Assembly (NCBI RefSeq): GCF_013778325.1
Contig: NZ_JACEIB010000025.1
Coordinates: 1 to 64,000, forward strand
Length of the DNA stretch: 64,000 nt
Direction of reading: 5' to 3'
Source of the DNA: Sphingomonas chungangi
GTDB lineage: Bacteria; Pseudomonadota; Alphaproteobacteria; Sphingomonadales; Sphingomonadaceae
The notes under the pieces were generated by a model, which was given only the letters and a program-made list of their open reading frames with translations, did no database searches and was not told the origin of the DNA. The translations under genes were made by a program, and so were the position numbers. Below, piece after piece: positions 46,075 through 54,494 of this stretch (position 1 is its first letter; every line of letters begins with the position of its first letter).

Positions 46075-46281
46075 ATGCAGCGCGATCTGCGGCATGACTT
46101 GCGGCTACGCGCAGCCGCGAGCGTGATTTACGACGCCGTTTATCCGGGGCCAGAGTGGGCGCCGGTCAGCTTTGATCAGGCGGAGCGGTTGGAGACAGTC
46201 CACTACCGGCAAGCCGTGGAGGCGGCGTTGCTTGCACGCCCCGTCCTGACTGATCGTGCGGAGCAATTGAGCCTGATCTGA
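46075..46281 (+). CDS. small hypothetical protein
   Basis: A 68-residue frame from ATG 46075 (MQRDLRHDLRLRAAASVIYD) with GGGAG eight bases upstream. The composition is protein-like (mixed hydrophobic and charged, one Trp, two Tyr). It has no recognisable domain. Longer in-frame starts exist but would cover the AT-rich promoter-like region. Modest confidence. Confidence 0.42.
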   Translation: MQRDLRHDLRLRAAASVIYDAVYPGPEWAPVSFDQAERLETVHYRQAVEAALLARPVLTDRAEQLSLI

Positions 46282-46465
46282 GGGTTGGTCAGGCAAGAGC
46301 TTTATGGTGTGGCCGGGGATGGATGCCGCCATATACGGGCTTGCCGTGCGGGGAGTCGTCAGCGAAAACCTCGGCTGCCGGGAAGCCAAGTTTGCTACCG
46401 CTGGCGCTCCGACTCCGACCATGAAGGCCGTTGTGCGATCGGCATGGATGGGCTGATATGCCGGG

Positions 46466-47386
46466 ATGGTTACAATTCCCGATTGGGCCGCAGCCGGTAT
46501 CGTCGCCATCTTGGGCGGAGCCGGACTATTCGCAAAAACGTGGATCAAGACGACGGCTGAAGGTAGCGCCCGACAAGTCTTCGATAAAGAAATCGAAAAG
46601 GTAAAGTCGGATTTCAGGCGTGGCGAGGAACGCCTGAAGGCTGACCTTCAGAGACGTGAATCGGAGCTAACCTCACTAAGAGATGGTGCGCTTAGTGGGC
46701 GGGCCAATCGCGCGGCTCTTCTTGACCAACGTCGACTTCAAGCGGCCGAGAAAGTTTGGGAAGGTGTCGGCGTCCTTTCTCGAATGAGGATGCCGGCGAA
46801 GACACTCTCTATGCTGAACATAGAGGCAGTTTCAAAAGATGCTGGCACTAGCGCGGAAGCCCGTGAAGTCCTGAAAAAGCTGATGGGCGGTATCGACGTC
46901 AATCACATCGTCGAGCAGATGAAGGGCATCAGAGTCGATTACGAGAGGCCGTTCATCACGCCGATGGTATGGGCATTATACTCAGGATATTCGGCGATCA
47001 TTCTTGGAGGTTATATCGTTCTGCACACTTTAACATCTGGTCTAAAAGATCCGATGAAGTACATAAACACGGAATACTCAATAGAATTACTCGGAAAAAT
47101 ACTTCCTCATCAGTCAGATAACATAAAGAAATTCCACTACGGGATATTTTACCTTCTGCTTGATGAGATTGAAGAAAAATTGCTCGTCGAACTTAACGCT
47201 ATGTTGGAGGGAGTCGAAGTCGACGAGAACAGCGTCAAAAGAGCGGCTGAGATATTAGAGGCGGTCAATAAGGTTTCGCGGGCGGGTCCTGCAACTCAGC
47301 CGGGAAGTGAAGGCGCAGCGGCGATGCCACCAACGATTGCGGATATGCTAAAGCCAACGATCAGCCAGGACGCCACCTTGCCGTAG
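46466..47386 (+). CDS. membrane-anchored coiled-coil protein of unknown function
   Basis: A 306-residue protein. One N-terminal transmembrane helix (about residues 8-24, AAAGIVAILGGAGLFAKTW) is followed by a long charged coiled coil (about 30-80) and then a helical C-terminal domain (about 90-270) with a hydrophobic patch SGYSAIILGGYIVLH. The GC content is clearly lower than in the core genes, a sign of transfer. The layout (membrane anchor, coiled coil, helical domain) is seen in some phage-defence effectors, but nothing specific supports that here. Confidence 0.72.
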   Translation: MVTIPDWAAAGIVAILGGAGLFAKTWIKTTAEGSARQVFDKEIEKVKSDFRRGEERLKADLQRRESELTSLRDGALSGRANRAALLDQRRLQAAEKVWEGVGVLSRMRMPAKTLSMLNIEAVSKDAGTSAEAREVLKKLMGGIDVNHIVEQMKGIRVDYERPFITPMVWALYSGYSAIILGGYIVLHTLTSGLKDPMKYINTEYSIELLGKILPHQSDNIKKFHYGIFYLLLDEIEEKLLVELNAMLEGVEVDENSVKRAAEILEAVNKVSRAGPATQPGSEGAAAMPPTIADMLKPTISQDATLP

Positions 47387-47615
47387 TAGGCGAACCAGAA
47401 GCTGCTTTGCGCACGTCACGATTTGTCGCCCGGCGCCGGTCCGGCGGGTATCGGCACGTTCCGAGCTGGCGACGTGGCCTGCAACGGCACGGGGTGGTGA
47501 AGGCGAAATGTCTGCTGCCGTTGGCCGGGATAAAGAAGCAGGCGTTGAGAATGGGCTTTTAGTAAGGTTGCAGCCGTTCAATGCGGAAGTTTGCAGAAGC
47601 AGACCGGGGGTGAGG

Positions 47616-48278
47616 ATGGTAGCTTTATACATCGCATTAGCATTGGCGGTTGCCCCGATTGGGCAAGAAAGTGCGCCGCCTCCTTCGATCCCTATGAGCC
47701 TTTCCACCCCACAGGAAGCCAAGGGCAAGATCGTCGCTTGCGGACTGCCCGATGCTCGGGTCTCGGTCCAATTCGATGGAACCTTGCAAGAGGATGTCGT
47801 TTGGATCGCGCAGCTAGGGCCGCTTATCTCGGGATCCACGCTGACCTGTCTGGCACGGGCCTCCGTGGCGACCAGCTACTACATCTACTTCCGCGATGCG
47901 TCCGTTCAGCGGCCGTATGACATCATTTACAACCGCATCAGCAATGAGGCCGGCGTAGCGAATGCGAAGGAGTGGCTCCGCGCGCGCAACCTTCTCGACA
48001 CGTTGCCTGAGCCGGTCAAAGGTGAGCCATTAGCAAAATATGCGCAGGCGGTTGAAGTGTTTTGCGGTGTGAAACCCGGCTCGCTGTTGGTCGCCACGGA
48101 CGATCGCACAATTACCTTCACCAAGAGTGGATTAGGCCGTCCTACCGCCAACGGCATCGAAGGTGCCGCTGCCAACGAGGCTCAATTCGAGTGTGTGATG
48201 AACGTCACCTCGGCAGCTAATCTGGAAGCGAACGGTCTATTTTTTGGGTTTATCGGAAACGCTGCCAAAGCCCAGTAG
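47616..48278 (+). CDS. exported hypothetical protein
   Basis: A 220-residue protein starting MVALYIALALAVAPIGQESA, a short hydrophobic signal. GTGAGG precedes ATG 47616. Two cysteine pairs (near VACGLPDAR, STLTCLAR, VFCGVKP, FECVMN) suggest disulfides in the periplasm. No domain is recognised. A further 36 codons are open upstream but are not conserved-looking. It belongs to a group of small exported proteins in the island. Confidence 0.65.
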   Translation: MVALYIALALAVAPIGQESAPPPSIPMSLSTPQEAKGKIVACGLPDARVSVQFDGTLQEDVVWIAQLGPLISGSTLTCLARASVATSYYIYFRDASVQRPYDIIYNRISNEAGVANAKEWLRARNLLDTLPEPVKGEPLAKYAQAVEVFCGVKPGSLLVATDDRTITFTKSGLGRPTANGIEGAAANEAQFECVMNVTSAANLEANGLFFGFIGNAAKAQ

Positions 48279-48336
48279 CCAGACTGTCCGAAATCCGTGT
48301 CACTCGATAGCCCCGACGATGCCCGAAAATGAGGCG

Positions 48337-48555
48337 TCAGCCGTCGGGCTTCTTCCGTCGCAACACCGCATACTTTTCCGGTAATGCTCGCGAGCGATAA
48401 GAACCATTGGGGCGGAATGGCGAGATGCGTTCAACAAGCTCAAGCAAAGCGCGTGTTAGCACGCGGTCGGACCACAGGTCAACGCCAGCGATGATTGCCA
48501 ACGCAGTAAATCCGGCAACGGTGGATGCGACGACGCCCATAGCCCCTCCGATCAT
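48337..48555 (-). CDS. small single-helix membrane protein
   Basis: A 72-residue frame with an N-terminal hydrophobic helix (GGAMGVVASTVAGFTALAII) and a basic C-terminus (LPEKYAVLRRKKPDG). The topology is plausible for a real small membrane protein. The evidence is only composition and length. Confidence 0.4.
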   Translation of the reverse strand: MIGGAMGVVASTVAGFTALAIIAGVDLWSDRVLTRALLELVERISPFRPNGSYRSRALPEKYAVLRRKKPDG

Positions 48556-48640
48556 TCGGGATCGAATATCACGATGCGGAAGCGACAGCTATCGGCGACG
48601 GCAAAATCAGCCCGAACGACCATAGCTGGGGCGCTTGCCG

Positions 48641-48857
48641 ACAGGCCGAAAAAAAAGCAGACGCAGGATGATGCCCACCCCGCCGCCATCCCGACGGACA
48701 ACAGCAGGGCGGGCTAAGAGTTATATGCCTTTCGGTTTGATCGCAGCATCTCCTCTTTCGACCGACCGTTGGCTTGAGGCCGTGGAGGGCCGCGAGGCCG
48801 CCCGGGTGGTCGAGTCTCGGGAAACGTCGCGCCGCTCCTGGCTTGGGCAGGGGGTGA
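48641..48857. repeat. noncoding repeat element, copy A
   Basis: About 217 bases that align without large gaps to 53740-53956, with roughly 70-75% identity by eye. The best-kept parts are an A8 tract at the left end, GCCGCCATCCCGA near 48682-48694, GGACAACAGCAGGGCGG just after it, and GCCGCCCGGGTGGTCGAGT near 48798-48816. Read on the minus strand, each copy has a GC-rich hairpin and then a run of eight T, like a small RNA with its own terminator. Confidence 0.6.
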
Positions 48858-49125
48858 TTTTGTGAGCCGCCTCGGGTATTCTATGCTTACACCTAGGCCA
48901 ACTACAGCGCTCTACGAAGTGAACTCGGGGATGGTCGGCGAGCCGTTGCTGGCGATCTCATTGACAAGCACATATTGGGCAATGCTAAATGCCTCGGTGG
49001 CGAGAACCTGTTCGCCGTATAAGCCGCGCCGATCACATCTGTCTCAATCCTTCGCTCCTGGAAGCCCCAGTAGCAATAGGTTTGACCGAACCGCACCGCG
49101 AGATATCCCAAGGCGCTGGAGAGCG

Positions 49126-49851
49126 ATGCCGATGTTTGATACGTTCAAGCGAGTGACGGAATTCAAGGAGACACGGCGTAAGCTGCGCTGTCATGGTTGC
49201 CATCAAGATGCGATTCACACGTTGGAAGCATTGTGCGAGGGGCAAACGGAGGAAGATATTGGCCCGAATGAATCTATGGATTGGGGCACAGACTATCAGA
49301 TCTTTCGTTGCGGGAATTGCGATGCGGTGAGTTTCCTCGCATCATCATGGCATAGTGGTGACATTGAACCCGACGATTACGGGCGTGGCTACATGCCGAG
49401 ATACGACAAGCAATACCCCACTCCGACATCGGCCGACTTCACCTTTAACGTGGAGTTCATTCCCAAGACACTCGACTCACTGCTCGACGAAATGCTTTAT
49501 GCCCTCGCAGGCGGTAAGCTGAGACTGGCGACCATCGCCCTTCGCATGTGCGTAGAGTTCATCGTCAAAGATGCGAAATGCACGGGACGTGATCTCGCAA
49601 AGAAAATCGATAACCTCCGTACTCGCGATCTCATCGACGACGATCAGCGTGACCTGCTGCACAAAATACGCCAGAAAGGCAACGCGAGCGCACACGAGGC
49701 TCAAGCCATGCACAAAGGAGAGTTGGTCGCAGGGATGGGCATCGTCGAGTTGCTGCTAGAAGCCTTTTACAACGCTCCTGGTCGCAAGGCCCGTCTCGTG
49801 GGCATTGCCAAGAACCAGTTTGGCATGGGACCGGACGAGATAGATTTCTAA
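49126..49851 (+). CDS. DUF4145-domain protein
   Basis: A 241-residue protein. The N-terminal part has a putative zinc-binding pair (LRCHGCHQD and FRCGNCDAV). The C-terminal half (RMCVEFIVKDAKCTGRDLAK, then KIRQKGNASAHEAQAMHKGE) is the DUF4145 domain, often fused to or encoded beside restriction and defence proteins; its own function is unknown. ATG 49126 has GGAGAG before it. Two in-frame ATGs follow each other closely, so the start is uncertain by two codons. Confidence 0.78.
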   Translation: MPMFDTFKRVTEFKETRRKLRCHGCHQDAIHTLEALCEGQTEEDIGPNESMDWGTDYQIFRCGNCDAVSFLASSWHSGDIEPDDYGRGYMPRYDKQYPTPTSADFTFNVEFIPKTLDSLLDEMLYALAGGKLRLATIALRMCVEFIVKDAKCTGRDLAKKIDNLRTRDLIDDDQRDLLHKIRQKGNASAHEAQAMHKGELVAGMGIVELLLEAFYNAPGRKARLVGIAKNQFGMGPDEIDF

Positions 49852-49865
49852 AAGTCGACCTGGAA

Positions 49866-49919
49866 GCTCCCGGGCGACGTGGTAGAGCCCAGCGTTGCCA
49901 GTCAGTTGATGGCGCACGT
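49866..49919 (-). repeat. 54-bp truncated copy of the 5' end of the PD-(D/E)XK-like gene
   Basis: Matches 45284-45337 or so in the same orientation, with about five mismatches, and still encodes VRHQLTGNAGLYHVAREL before breaking off. Similarity stops just before the GTG on one side and after codon 18 on the other. This is a relic of duplication or of a recombination event inside the island. Confidence 0.7.
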
Positions 49920-49977
49920 TATGCCTCCCGCGCAGCCAGCTTTGCTATCGAAATGGCGTTCAGCGTAATTCGCGCGG

Positions 49978-50526
49978 TCAGAATTTCCTTGCCGCGTTCA
50001 TTTGAGGCGCTTCTTTCTCGCATTGTCCAGAAAAGTCTTGATGAACGAATGCGAACTTACGCCCGTTGGCCTCGCCGTGAGAATCCCAAGTCTGGGTGAT
50101 GTTTCCGTCGTATCTGCGAATAACCATCGTATCGGCAAAGAAATTTAACAAAGAAGGTGATTGCGGGTCCGGCTCACGGTAGCTCTGCTTAACCGTTATG
50201 GCGGCGTCGTCAATCGCAACGATGCACGGCTTTCCACCGCAAAAATCCTCGAGTTTGCCCGAGTACTGATCATCAAGCTGGTAAATCTTTTTCAGATTCG
50301 GATCGATGACAAAATGCATCGCAATGTCGGCGCTCAGCGTCTTGTTCTGATCAGCGAAATTCGACGTTTGAGAGCCACTGCAAGACAGCCCGATGAGATT
50401 GCTATTCTGCGCGGCGGCAGGAGCCGCAGACATCGCCATACTCCCACAGACAAGGAGTATAGATCGCAACAGAAACCCTATGCCATCGGCGACGCGAAGC
50501 GAGATCACCCTTCTTTCAAAGAGCAT
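49978..50526 (-). CDS. exported hypothetical protein
   Basis: A 182-residue protein. The N-terminal segment GFLLRSILLVCGSMAMSAAP and the AAAQN after it form a signal peptide with a likely cleavage after AAAQ. Three further cysteines (LSCSGSQ, DFCGGKPCIV) may form disulfides. No domain is recognised. ATG 50526 overlaps the stop region of the preceding exported-protein gene by 11 bases, so the two are probably co-transcribed. Confidence 0.6.
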   Translation of the reverse strand: MLFERRVISLRVADGIGFLLRSILLVCGSMAMSAAPAAAQNSNLIGLSCSGSQTSNFADQNKTLSADIAMHFVIDPNLKKIYQLDDQYSGKLEDFCGGKPCIVAIDDAAITVKQSYREPDPQSPSLLNFFADTMVIRRYDGNITQTWDSHGEANGRKFAFVHQDFSGQCEKEAPQMNAARKF

Positions 50527-51211
50527 TTTTTGTCGATTCTGCTTTAGCCTTACGCGCCTGCTGGTCTGCGGCGTAACGTGCCTCGAAAGCGGTTTCCGAT
50601 GAATACTGGAATGTCGCCGTGATCGTCGCCCCGTTGGGATTATTAGGGCATGCCGCCTCAGCCGCAGCCTGCCCGGCATCTGCAAGAGCGTTTGCTATGC
50701 CCGAGAATTTGCCCGTCGTATGGACAGCTTCGGACACGTTCACCTGATATCCAACCTCGACGCGGGTTGTTGGATTCCAGAACGCGTAAAGCGTTCCAGT
50801 TTTAACGCCATTCGCGTCCACCACCGTCTCGGTGACGTGTTGCGGATATTTTTCACGCAAAGAGTCGGCCAACACTTTTAGCTGCGCCGTCATTATGGAC
50901 GCACAGGCATTGCTGGTCAGCGTCACGTTGGTCAGCTTGTCGGTGTCGAACTCTGTGCTGATCGCCGCCCGCAGATCGCCGATGGCCACACCTCCGTTAG
51001 CGTATTGAACCGAAATGGATTTGAATTTCCCCGCGTGCGTTCGCTTGACCGATGCGTCGGTCACCCCCTCGAGATGTTTGATCGCTTCGGCAGCCTCCTC
51101 AGGCGACATCCCAACCTGCAGCGTCCGCCAAAGCGCAATGCTCGATTCGTTTGCTACCGGCGGCGAAACAACGCCCGCTGTAGCTTGCAACAGCAGCAAA
51201 AAGCCAATCAT
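50516..51211 (-). CDS. exported hypothetical protein
   Basis: A 231-residue protein with a short signal (MIGFLLLLQATAGVVSPPVA). The middle (LQVGMSPEEAAEAIKHLEGV) resembles the start of SmpA/BamE-like or similar periplasmic repeats in which GMS-x-EEA precedes a helix, but the match is weak. Its stop overlaps the start of the exported-protein gene at 49978-50526. Confidence 0.6.
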   Translation of the reverse strand: MIGFLLLLQATAGVVSPPVANESSIALWRTLQVGMSPEEAAEAIKHLEGVTDASVKRTHAGKFKSISVQYANGGVAIGDLRAAISTEFDTDKLTNVTLTSNACASIMTAQLKVLADSLREKYPQHVTETVVDANGVKTGTLYAFWNPTTRVEVGYQVNVSEAVHTTGKFSGIANALADAGQAAAEAACPNNPNGATITATFQYSSETAFEARYAADQQARKAKAESTKNAL

Positions 51212-51333
51212 CCAACAGCCCCCAAGCGCCTTCAGTCCCCAGAAGACGCTCGCCTTTATACATATTTTTCAAGATAGGTGCGACTGCTGGGCTGTGATCG
51301 GCCACGAGGGCGGCAACAGCAGCGGGAGGAAGC

Positions 51334-51702
51334 ATGGACAGGCTATTGCGAGCAGCTTTGGCGGTGATGGCTGTCGCTGGGTTCAGCGAGGCCGCATGGG
51401 CTGTGGATATCGGCAAAGCGCTGCAACGACCGGTCAGCCTTACGCTCAACAGTTCGAAAGGCATTTTTGATCTCGAACGCTGTATCGTCCTCCTTGATGG
51501 TCCAGGTGGTCCGAGCGTGTTCAGGCAGCCCGATCGACCAGATGACGACATGATCGCGTATATTGGTAATGGAATGGCCGTCACCAACGTGATCACGCTG
51601 CATCGATCCGGCGGCAGCACGACGATCGAAATTAGGGAAAACCGTGGATTGGCGTCCGGTGTGCTTCGCAAGACGCCAATGGGTATCGAGAGTTGTCTCT
51701 GA
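51334..51702 (+). CDS. exported hypothetical protein
   Basis: A 122-residue protein with a clear signal peptide (LLRAALAVMAVAGFSEAAWA, cleavage after AWA). The mature part has two cysteines (LERCIVLL and the penultimate ESCL) that could pair. No domain is recognised. GGGAGG lies before the ATG. It is divergent from the exported-protein pair at 49978-51211. Confidence 0.65.
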   Translation: MDRLLRAALAVMAVAGFSEAAWAVDIGKALQRPVSLTLNSSKGIFDLERCIVLLDGPGGPSVFRQPDRPDDDMIAYIGNGMAVTNVITLHRSGGSTTIEIRENRGLASGVLRKTPMGIESCL

Positions 51703-51888
51703 ATCCGTCGCTCTGGGAAGCCCGTTCGCGTTTAGCGAGCCTGCGGATAAGCCTCAGCATTGATCTACTGCCTGTTTTTGCCGATTAATGTTGGAGCAGA
51801 TGAAGGGCCTCAGGGCTTGACTGTTTGGTGCAAGATCGACCGCGATCCGTGTGGGGACATTGGGCGCGGCGAAATCGGAGGGGTCATC

Positions 51889-52623
51889 ATGAAGCGTATT
51901 GCCGTGGTTGCGTTGCTGGTTCTGAGCCTGACGGCTGGCTGCAGCCGCCCGAAGAGCACCGTCATTCCGTCCGATCCCCAGAAGTGGGATCAATTGGCGG
52001 ACAGCGTGAAGAAACTGAGCGACGACGATCGCAAAGAGTTCACCGCGTATATGATGCGGGTTTCGATGGCATCAGCCTTCAGCGGCAATAAGGCGATCGC
52101 TGTGCCGCCCGGCACGACGATCGGAGACGCCATCTCGGATCAGAAAAAATGGGAGGCCGATCAGCAGGCTGAGGAAGCCAAGGCGAACATTCTCAAGGCC
52201 AAGGTTGCCGCCGAGCGTTCTGCCGCCATGAAGAAACTCAGCGATACGGCGACGGTCGCGCTGGCCGACTTGACCGTGCTTCCGAAGAACTACGACGCTG
52301 GCCGCTTCTCCGATCGCCTCAGCTTTATCTATGCCGTGGATAATCACACCGGCAAGGCCATCTCCGGCATCAAAGGCACGGTCGTGTTCAAGGATCAGTT
52401 CGGGGCCGACATCGAGCGCATGGGCCTCAGCATGGACGAGGACATCGCTCCGAACAGCTCGCGCGCGATCACGGGCTACGGCAAGGACATCAATCAGTTC
52501 GAAGACAATGACACGAAGCTAGCGGTAACGCCGTTGTCGAAGATGCACGTCACGTTCGAGCCGCAGATGATCAATTTTGCCGACGGAACGAGCCTTACTG
52601 CACCAGACGGCGATCCATCCTAA
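51889..52623 (+). CDS. lipoprotein of unknown function
   Basis: A 244-residue protein with a lipoprotein signal (VVALLVLSLTAGCSRPKS, lipobox LTAGC). GGAGGGG precedes ATG 51889. The middle is helical and Lys/Ala/Glu-rich (KKWEADQQAEEAKANILKAK), and the C-terminal 100 residues (FIYAVDNHTGKAISGIKGTV) look like an immunoglobulin-like beta sandwich of the FxLAM type. It is followed 58 bases later by a ClpP-like exported protein on the same strand. Confidence 0.72.
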   Translation: MKRIAVVALLVLSLTAGCSRPKSTVIPSDPQKWDQLADSVKKLSDDDRKEFTAYMMRVSMASAFSGNKAIAVPPGTTIGDAISDQKKWEADQQAEEAKANILKAKVAAERSAAMKKLSDTATVALADLTVLPKNYDAGRFSDRLSFIYAVDNHTGKAISGIKGTVVFKDQFGADIERMGLSMDEDIAPNSSRAITGYGKDINQFEDNDTKLAVTPLSKMHVTFEPQMINFADGTSLTAPDGDPS

Positions 52624-52681
52624 ACACATCAGCTGTGTCATGCAGCATCACTCGAAAAGCTACCGCTTGGAGGGAGGGCGC

Positions 52682-53737
52682 ATGCGCCAGCTGTTCGCTC
52701 TAATTGCGATCTTGCTTTTCGCTCCACCTGCATCGTGGGCGCAGTCCAATGCGCCCATGACCTTCCATGCAGATCTCAGCCTCGCAAATCGCATGTATTC
52801 TAACGACGTCGCGGCGACTGGGCTGCCCGTCTATGCCGATGGCGTCATAAATGACGGGACAACGGAACGGCTTCTCGCCTACCTTAAAATCAATAAGATT
52901 GAAGAGGCGCGCATATATTTTAATTCTCCAGGTGGCTCTCTTCTTGAAGGAATGAAACTCGGACGCGCTATCCGGCAATCGAAGCTCTTCACCACCATCG
53001 GTGTCGATGGCAGCGAAGCGGCCAACAAAGCTTCCATATGTGCAAGTGCTTGCGCATATGCGTTTGCAGGAGGTGTCAGCCGATTTCTCGATGAAACTAC
53101 CGGACGGCTTGGCTTACATCAATTTTATTCCTCCTCTGGTTCAGGAGCCTCAGAAGGCGACACGCAACTGATCGGGGGCCTTCTGGCTGCATATCTGAAC
53201 GAGATGGGGGTAGATGCGCGCGCCTTTGCATTGGCGTCCGTGACCGCACATGAAGGTATTCTCTGGCTCACAACCGATGAAGCGGTGAATCTCCAATTCG
53301 CCAACAATGGTATTCAACCCACGAAAGCCGAGATCAAAATCAACGGGATGATCCCTTACCTTAGGTTGGAGCAAGATCGCTACAACGTCACAACCCGCTA
53401 CATTTTTCTATGTTATCAGGGTCGGATGGAGGTGGATGCAGGCGTCGTAACCGACCCCGAAAATTCCGCGATGCACGCGCTGAACGTCACCAAGGCCTAT
53501 CTCGAATTGGATGGCGTCGAGACGCTAGATCAAGCCGGTCCTGCCGCTGCGATCGCCGATCAGAGCGTCGTGTGGTTACGGCGTCCGTTGTTGCCCATCA
53601 CCGCTCTCTCATTCTTGCGCGCCAAGGTCGCCGATATATGGGTCGAGAACGGTGGCGCTTTCCGCTGGGGCGGATCGATCGATTTGTTGCCGGTCCGTGA
53701 GCAAATGAGAAATTACTTCCAGCAGTGCTACAAGTGA
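52682..53737 (+). CDS. exported ClpP-like serine protease (COG3904 type)
   Basis: A 351-residue protein with a signal peptide (FALIAILLFAPPASWAQ). The ClpP/crotonase-fold motifs are all present: NSPGGSLLEGMKLGRAIR (oxyanion region at 81), CASACAYAFAGG with nucleophile Ser122, and GRLGLHQFY with His146. The Ser-His spacing matches ClpP. The C-terminal 150 residues form an additional domain with no match I know. GGAGGG precedes ATG 52682. A periplasmic location is implied; substrate unknown. Confidence 0.8.
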   Translation: MRQLFALIAILLFAPPASWAQSNAPMTFHADLSLANRMYSNDVAATGLPVYADGVINDGTTERLLAYLKINKIEEARIYFNSPGGSLLEGMKLGRAIRQSKLFTTIGVDGSEAANKASICASACAYAFAGGVSRFLDETTGRLGLHQFYSSSGSGASEGDTQLIGGLLAAYLNEMGVDARAFALASVTAHEGILWLTTDEAVNLQFANNGIQPTKAEIKINGMIPYLRLEQDRYNVTTRYIFLCYQGRMEVDAGVVTDPENSAMHALNVTKAYLELDGVETLDQAGPAAAIADQSVVWLRRPLLPITALSFLRAKVADIWVENGGAFRWGGSIDLLPVREQMRNYFQQCYK

Positions 53738-53739
53738 GC

Positions 53740-53956
53740 CGTCGGCCAAAAAAAAGAAGCGCTAAGGAATAGCCCGCCCGGCCGCCATCCCGAAGGACAA
53801 CAGCAGGGCGGCCTAAGGGTATGAGTCTTTCAGCTTGATCTTGGCACCTTCCCTTCCGAAAGGCCGTTAGCTTGGCACCGTGAAGAGCCGCCATGCCGCC
53901 CGGGTGGTCGAGTACCCGGAGGGCCGCCGCGCCGATCGTGGCTTAGGCAGCGGGCA
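53740..53956. repeat. noncoding repeat element, copy B
   Basis: The second copy of the element at 48641-48857, with the same internal spacing. It begins with an A8 tract at 53747, contains AGCCCGCCC pairing with GGGCGGCCT-like bases further on, and ends near GCTTAGGCAG. It fills nearly all of the space between the ClpP-like gene and the stop of the GIY-YIG-like gene, so on the minus strand it would be the 3' region of the latter transcript. Confidence 0.6.
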
Positions 53957-53969
53957 AACCTGTAAGGGG

Positions 53970-54443
53970 TCAGGCGGCCTTGGCTCGTGCGGCGGTCGGG
54001 GCCGCGACGGCGGGTGAGCCCGACGCCACCAGCTTCAGCTTGCCGCTCCTCCGCCTACGTACGTTCCAGGCCGGACGATGCAGGGCGATCATCGGCGGAC
54101 AGAGCAGCTTGGCGATCTCTGCCGCCTCTTTGCCGGCCCCGGTGATCAGGACGCGCAGTTCCAGCCCGTCGAGGTTGTCGTGGATGCGCTCGCCGCCGTG
54201 GTGATCCCGCGCCGAACCGCTTTGACGCGAGAAGTCAGCGATGCGCTTGGCGAGGCCGCCGTTTTTCCATTCAGTCGCTCGCCCGATGAAAACGATCCGC
54301 CTGTTCTGCACGGCGCAGTAGAGGCCGACGTCCTTGCGGAGGTGAGAGCGATCGGCGCGAAAGCCGCCCGGGATCACCTCCCATTCCTTTTCCCATTCTG
54401 CGAGCGTCCTGTCCGCCACGATGCTGTCTTGCTTCATGTGCAT
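53970..54443 (-). CDS. GIY-YIG-like protein
   Basis: A 157-residue protein. The segment GLYCAVQNRRIVFIGRATEW reproduces the GIY...YIG beta-hairpin as GLY...FIG followed by Arg, as in GIY-YIG nucleases. The usual C-terminal Glu is not obvious. A basic tail (VRRRRSGKLKLVAS) suggests nucleic-acid binding. ATG 54443 has GGAG seven bases upstream. It lies directly after the integrase gene on the same strand with a 51-base gap, and repeat B follows it. Confidence 0.6.
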   Translation of the reverse strand: MHMKQDSIVADRTLAEWEKEWEVIPGGFRADRSHLRKDVGLYCAVQNRRIVFIGRATEWKNGGLAKRIADFSRQSGSARDHHGGERIHDNLDGLELRVLITGAGKEAAEIAKLLCPPMIALHRPAWNVRRRRSGKLKLVASGSPAVAAPTAARAKAA

Positions 54444-54494
54444 GGTGTTTCTCCAACAGAGGGGCGCTCCCCAGTGAGAGGAGCGCCGCGCCGA

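Noticed and set aside
48902-49111. 69-codon minus-strand frame beginning MGYLAVRFGQTYCYW
   Set aside because: The first half has protein-like composition, but there is no ribosome binding site, no domain and the second half is Arg/Pro/Ser-rich. Possibly a decayed fragment; not enough to call.
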